Source: Elusimicrobiota bacterium (GTDB lineage Bacteria > Elusimicrobiota > Elusimicrobia > UBA1565 > UBA9628). Taken from it: a stretch of DNA of 64,000 nucleotides. Below the pieces are notes generated by a model. The model did not search any database. It was given only the letters and a program-made list of their open reading frames with translations, and had not been told where the DNA came from. A program made the translations under genes and the position numbers. Shown one piece after another: positions 52,222-64,000 of the stretch. Every line of letters begins with the position of its first letter. The first letter of the stretch is position 1. Location of the stretch: positions 59,100-123,099 of the forward strand of contig JACPFR010000014.1 in NCBI GenBank assembly GCA_016182905.1, given 5' to 3'.

Positions 52222-52265
52222 GACCGTCGCCCCCGAGAGGGGGCGACGGTCCCGTCGCTTTTTAG
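52222..52265 (+). terminator. Attenuator/processing hairpin between rplL and rpoB
   Basis: A perfect 13-bp stem (GACCGTCGCCCCC / GGGGGCGACGGTC) with a GAGA (GNRA) loop is followed after 7 nt by TTTTT. In many bacteria the rplL-rpoB gap holds a partial terminator or RNase III site that lowers rpoBC relative to rplJL; this fits that role. Confidence 0.7.
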
Positions 52266-52304
52266 TCCCAAGCCTATTTCGAAGATCCGCACGGGAGAAT
52301 ACGC

Positions 52305-56384
<4,080 letters not shown>

Positions 56385-56387
56385 CCC

Positions 56388-60608
<4,221 letters not shown>

Positions 60609-60622
60609 GGAGATACAGAGTC

Positions 60623-61009
60623 ATGCCCACGATCAGTCAGCTCATCCGCCTCGGACGCACGAAGAAGCGCACGCGGCCCAAGGCTCCCGCGCTGGAGTCC
60701 TGCCCGCAGAAGCGCGGCGTCTGCACCTTGGTGAAGACCACGACCCCGAAGAAGCCCAACTCGGCCCTGCGCAAGATCGCGCGCATCAAGCTGACCAACG
60801 GCGTCGAGGTCACCGGCTACATCCCCGGCGTCGGCCACAACCTTCAGGAGCACTCGATCGTCATGATCCGCGGCGGCCGCGTCAAGGACCTCCCCGGCGT
60901 GCGCTACCACATCCTGCGCGGCGTCCTCGACGCCTCCGGCGTCGACGGCCGCAAGCAGGGCCGTTCTCTGTACGGGGCCAAGCGCCCCAAGAAAGAAGCG
61001 CCCAAGTAA
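60623..61009 (+). CDS. rpsL: Ribosomal protein S12 (uS12)
   Basis: The 128-residue protein has [24 protein letters not shown], the conserved [25 protein letters not shown], and [14 protein letters not shown] with the usual decoding-site residues. Lysine is present at the classical streptomycin-resistance position (TPKKPNS), so it looks sensitive. The SD AAGGAGAT is strong. Confidence 0.97.
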   Translation: MPTISQLIRLGRTKKRTRPKAPALESCPQKRGVCTLVKTTTPKKPNSALRKIARIKLTNGVEVTGYIPGVGHNLQEHSIVMIRGGRVKDLPGVRYHILRGVLDASGVDGRKQGRSLYGAKRPKKEAPK

Positions 61010-61030
61010 AATTTAGAGAGGATATAGAAC

Positions 61031-61510
61031 ATGCCCCGCAAAGGACTTCGCCCCCGTGACCGCCGCCCTCCGCCTCCCGCGGACTACCGCTATAAGTCGG
61101 TGCTCGTCTCGCGCCTGATCAACAAGCTCGACCACGCCGGCCGCAAGGCCCAGGCCGAGCGCGTCATGTACGACGCCCTGGAGATCGTGGCCGAGAAGAC
61201 GAAGGAGCCCGCGCTCGACGTCTTCACCCGCGCCATCGAGAACATCCGCCCGCTCCTCGAGGTCAAGGCCCGCCGCGTCGGCGGCGCCACCTACCAGGTG
61301 CCGATCGAGGTCTCGGTGACCCGCTCCTCCACGCTCGCGATGCGCTGGATGCTCGACGCGGCCCGCGCCAAGTCCGGCAAGCCGATGGCCGAGCGCCTCG
61401 CCGAGGAGATCCTCGCGGCGAACAAGAAGGAAGGCATCGCCTTCAAGAAGCGCGAGGACACCCACAAGATGGCCGAAGCCAACCGCGCTTTCGCCCATTA
61501 CCGCTGGTAG
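61031..61510 (+). CDS. rpsG: Ribosomal protein S7 (uS7)
   Basis: The 159-residue protein has the family core: SVLVSRLINKLDHAGRKAQAERVMYDAL, ENIRPLLEVKARRVGGATYQVPIEV and the C-terminal EDTHKMAEANRAFAHYRW. It binds 16S near the decoding centre and represses the str operon in other bacteria. The SD AGAGAGGA is present. Confidence 0.96.
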   Translation: MPRKGLRPRDRRPPPPADYRYKSVLVSRLINKLDHAGRKAQAERVMYDALEIVAEKTKEPALDVFTRAIENIRPLLEVKARRVGGATYQVPIEVSVTRSSTLAMRWMLDAARAKSGKPMAERLAEEILAANKKEGIAFKKREDTHKMAEANRAFAHYRW

Positions 61511-61517
61511 AAAAAAA

Positions 61518-61635
61518 CGAACAAATGAACCACAAAGACACGAAGACACAAAGAGGAGAGGGCAACGGCAAAGCGGTTGCCGTTAACCTTCCCTTCCGTT
61601 CTTTGTGCCTTAGTGTCTTTGTGGTTAATTCGTTC
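61518..61635. repeat. Long imperfect inverted repeat between rpsG and fusA
   Basis: AACCACAAAGACAC...ACACAAAGA on the left (61518-61554) is matched by TCTTTGTG...GTGTCTTTGTGGTT on the right (61598-61635). Between them is an AACGGCAA/TTGCCGTT hairpin (61564-61584). Its base composition is AT-rich and unlike the flanking genes. Short foldbacks with this ACCACAAAGACAC-type sequence are seen in many unrelated bacterial genomes, so a non-autonomous mobile repeat is likely. It splits rpsG from fusA. Confidence 0.7.
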
Positions 61636-61656
61636 AAAAATAACAGGTAAATTTAA

Positions 61657-63783
61657 ATGCCCAGAGAAACAGCGCTCGACAAAGTCCGCAACATCGGCAT
61701 CATCGCCCACATCGACGCCGGCAAGACCACCACGACCGAGCGCATCCTCTATTACACCGGCCGCATCCACAAGATCGGCGAGGTGCACGACGGCGCGACG
61801 ACGACCGACTGGATGCCTCAGGAGCGCGAGCGCGGCATCACTATCACCGCGGCCGCGACCTTCTGCAAGTGGAAGCATCTCGAGAACGAGTTCACGATCA
61901 ACATCATCGACACCCCCGGCCACGTCGACTTCACGGCCGAGGTCGAGCGCTCGCTGCGCGTGCTCGACGGCGCGGTCGTCTGCTTCGACGGCGTGCAGGG
62001 CGTCGAGCCCCAGTCCGAGACGGTCTGGCGGCAGGCCGACAAGTACCACGTGCCCCGCGTCGTCTACGTCAACAAGATGGACCGCATGGGCGCGGACTTC
62101 TACATGTCGTACAACTCGATCATCAAGATGCTGGGCGCCAACGCGGTGCCGATCCAGCTTCCGATCGGCTCGGAAGCCGCCTTCGCCGGCCTCATCGACC
62201 TCATCAAGATGAAGGCCCTGATCTGGAAGGGCGAGGAGCTCGGCGCGGCGTGGGACGAGGTCGAGATCCCGGCCGACATGAAGGAGCAGGCCGAGAAGTA
62301 CCACGCCACCATGGTGGAGAAGATCGTCGAGTTCGACGACGCCATGATGGAGCGCTACCTCAACGGCGAGACCAATTTCAGCCAGGAAGACCTGAAGAAG
62401 ACCCTGCGCAAGGGCGTCCTGCAGTGCAAGATCTTCCCCGTGCTCTGCGCCTCCTCTTATAAGAACAAGGGCGTCCAGCCCATGCTCGACGCGGTGTGCG
62501 AGTTCCTGCCCTCCCCGCTCGACGTGCCTCCCACCCAGGGCCATGACATCTTCGACCTCGAGAAGGTCGTGGAGCGCAAGCCCGACGACAAGGAGCCTTT
62601 CTCGGCGCTGATGTTCAAGATCCAGACCGACCCCTTCGTCGGCAAGCTGATCTTCTTCCGCGTCTACTCCGGGACCCTCAAGGCCGGCGACACCGTGATG
62701 TTCGGCAACAACCGCAACACGGAGCGCATCGGCCGCATCCTGCGCATGCACGCCAACCAGCGCGAGGAGATCAAGGAGATCTACGCCGGCGACATCGGCG
62801 CCACGGTGGCGCTGAAGAACGGCCGGGTCGGCTACACGATGTGCGATGTGGACAAGCCGGTTCTTCTAGAGCAGATCACCTTCCCCGAGCCCGTCATCTC
62901 GGTCGCCATCGAGCCCAAGACGAAGGCCGACGAAGAGAAGATGGCCAACGCGATGTCCCGCCTCGGCGAAGAGGACCAGACCTTCCGCATCAAGACCGAC
63001 GTCGAGACCGGCCAGACGATCATCTCCGGCATGGGCGAGCTCCACCTCGACATCATCGTGGACCGCATGAAGCGCGAGTTCAAGGTCGAGGCGAACGTCG
63101 GCGAGCCTCAGGTCGCGTACCGCGAGACGATCCGCAAGCCCGTCACGGAAGAGGCGAAGTTCATCCGCCAGTCCGGCGGCCGCGGCCAGTACGGCCACTG
63201 CATCATCAAGATCGAGCCGCAGACGATGAACAAGGGCTTCGAGTTCGTCAACGACGTCAAGCAGGGCCGCATCCCGCGCGAGTTCATCCCCGCGGTCGAG
63301 AAGGGCGTGCGCGAGGCTCTGGACGGCGGCGCGTTGGCCGGCTTCCCGATCGTCGACATCAAGGTCACCTTGCTCGACGGCTCCTACCACGACGTCGACT
63401 CGAACGAGATGGCGTTCAAGATCTGCGGCGCCATGGCGCTGCGCTCGGGCTGCCAGAAGGCGTCCCCGACGATCCTCGAGCCGATCATGAAGTGCGAGGC
63501 GACGACCCCGGAGCAGTACGCGGGCGACGTCATCGGCGACTTGAACAGCCGCCGCGCTAAGATCTCGGAGATGGGCGACCGTGGACACTTGAAGTTCGTC
63601 AAGTGCACCGTGCCGCTGTCGGAGATGTTCGGCTACGCCACCGTCGTTCGCTCCATCTCGCAGGGCCGCGCCTCCTTCACGATGGAGCCGAGCCACTACG
63701 AGGAAGTCCCCAACAACGTCCTGAAGGGCATCGTCGAGAAGCACAACGCCGCCATCGCCTCCGGCGAGAAGACTACTAGGTGA
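61657..63783 (+). CDS. fusA: Elongation factor G
   Basis: This 708-residue translocation GTPase has G1 [14 protein letters not shown]2 [14 protein letters not shown]3 DTPGHVDF, G4 NKMDRMGAD and the domain IV signature [14 protein letters not shown]. Length is normal for EF-G1. No good SD is visible right before ATG 61657; the upstream foldback supplies AACAGGTAAATTTAA. It may be transcribed with rpsL-rpsG or from within the foldback. Confidence 0.97.
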   Translation: MPRETALDKVRNIGIIAHIDAGKTTTTERILYYTGRIHKIGEVHDGATTTDWMPQERERGITITAAATFCKWKHLENEFTINIIDTPGHVDFTAEVERSLRVLDGAVVCFDGVQGVEPQSETVWRQADKYHVPRVVYVNKMDRMGADFYMSYNSIIKMLGANAVPIQLPIGSEAAFAGLIDLIKMKALIWKGEELGAAWDEVEIPADMKEQAEKYHATMVEKIVEFDDAMMERYLNGETNFSQEDLKKTLRKGVLQCKIFPVLCASSYKNKGVQPMLDAVCEFLPSPLDVPPTQGHDIFDLEKVVERKPDDKEPFSALMFKIQTDPFVGKLIFFRVYSGTLKAGDTVMFGNNRNTERIGRILRMHANQREEIKEIYAGDIGATVALKNGRVGYTMCDVDKPVLLEQITFPEPVISVAIEPKTKADEEKMANAMSRLGEEDQTFRIKTDVETGQTIISGMGELHLDIIVDRMKREFKVEANVGEPQVAYRETIRKPVTEEAKFIRQSGGRGQYGHCIIKIEPQTMNKGFEFVNDVKQGRIPREFIPAVEKGVREALDGGALAGFPIVDIKVTLLDGSYHDVDSNEMAFKICGAMALRSGCQKASPTILEPIMKCEATTPEQYAGDVIGDLNSRRAKISEMGDRGHLKFVKCTVPLSEMFGYATVVRSISQGRASFTMEPSHYEEVPNNVLKGIVEKHNAAIASGEKTTR

Positions 63784-63809
63784 TATAGGAATTTCCAAAA
63801 ATCACCTGT

Positions 63810-63831
63810 GCCGGGCCCGAAGGGTCCCGGC
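63810..63831 (+). other. Hairpin between fusA and tuf
   Basis: GCCGGG-CCC pairs with GGG-T-CCCGGC around a GAA loop. No T-run follows, so it is more likely a processing or pausing hairpin than a terminator. Confidence 0.45.
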
Positions 63832-63860
63832 CCCGTAAAAATATAAGGAGAATTGAGATC

Positions 63861-64000
63861 ATGTCCAAGGCTAAATTCGAGCGCACCAAGCCGCACGTCA
63901 ACATCGGCACCATCGGGCACGTCGACCATGGCAAGACCACTTTGACGGCCGCGATCACCAGCTATCTCTCGAAGAAAGGCCTGGCGCAGGCGAAGCGCTA
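63861..64000 (+). CDS. tuf: Elongation factor Tu (5' part; runs off window)
   Basis: Forty-six codons are present: [20 protein letters not shown], with the G1 loop [10 protein letters not shown], and [27 protein letters not shown] lies 11 nt upstream of ATG 63861. Position after fusA is the classical str operon order. Confidence 0.95.
   Translation, partial: MSKAKFERTKPHVNIGTIGHVDHGKTTLTAAITSYLSKKGLAQAKR

Overview
The window is GC-rich bacterial chromosome (codon third positions are mostly G or C) carrying a complete rRNA operon, the rplJL-rpoBC and rpsL-rpsG-fusA-tuf genes, a complete F1Fo ATP synthase operon, recA and clpC. It has outer-membrane, lipoprotein and ADP-heptose genes, so the cell is probably Gram-negative (diderm). 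The gene mix (many secreted Ala/Pro-rich proteins, receiver-GGDEF proteins, GTG/TTG starts) suggests an uncultivated phylum such as Elusimicrobiota. That placement is inference; the 16S gene at 44944-46458 would settle it.

Layout. 1-7.8 kb: the 5' part of an ATP-grasp gene, then a short denitrification module (Rrf2/NsrR-like regulator, a Cys-containing secreted protein, copper nitrite reductase NirK) convergent with a quinol-type NO reductase, then an aminotransferase and secreted proteins. 7.9-16.5 kb: clpC, an FkbM methyltransferase, a class A beta-lactamase-fold protein, small exported proteins, recA behind an elaborate operator, and a XerC/D recombinase. 16.6-23.3 kb: a large foldback element, two thiolases, a glycosyltransferase, two hotdog thioesterases, a degenerate response regulator and ferrochelatase. 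23.3-27.0 kb: a TPR/beta-propeller protein and a receiver-GGDEF protein. 27.06-29.66 kb: an intact 2.6 kb insertion element with 8-bp target duplications, an IS1-like transposase, passenger genes and what looks like an antisense-RNA/hydrophobic-peptide (type I toxin-antitoxin-like) module. 29.7-39.1 kb: the atp operon, interrupted by a secreted protein, a heptose epimerase and a PilZ protein. 39.2-44.3 kb: a metalloprotease, a rhodanese, a FIST-nucleotidyl cyclase fusion, and a lipoprotein that looks like a metal-less metallo-beta-lactamase. 44.3-50.3 kb: the rRNA operon with tRNA-Ile and tRNA-Ala. 50.3-64.0 kb: a beta-barrel-like protein, rplJ, rplL, rpoB, rpoC, rpsL, rpsG, fusA and the start of tuf.

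How the genes work together. NirK and the quinol NO reductase would convert nitrite to nitric oxide to nitrous oxide, and the Rrf2 protein with three Cys is the obvious NO/redox sensor. A diguanylate cyclase-type protein and a PilZ receptor flank or sit inside the ATP synthase operon, which suggests but does not prove a c-di-GMP link to ATP synthase. The thiolases and hotdog thioesterases form an acyl-CoA block.

Two global features stand out. First, at least fifteen genes have a TANNNT -10 box placed 6-7 nt before the start codon, so their mRNAs should be leaderless, while ribosomal, atp and polymerase genes use Shine-Dalgarno sites. Second, the rRNA operon runs without a visible terminator into the rplJL-rpoBC genes, with one likely internal promoter in the 23S-5S spacer.
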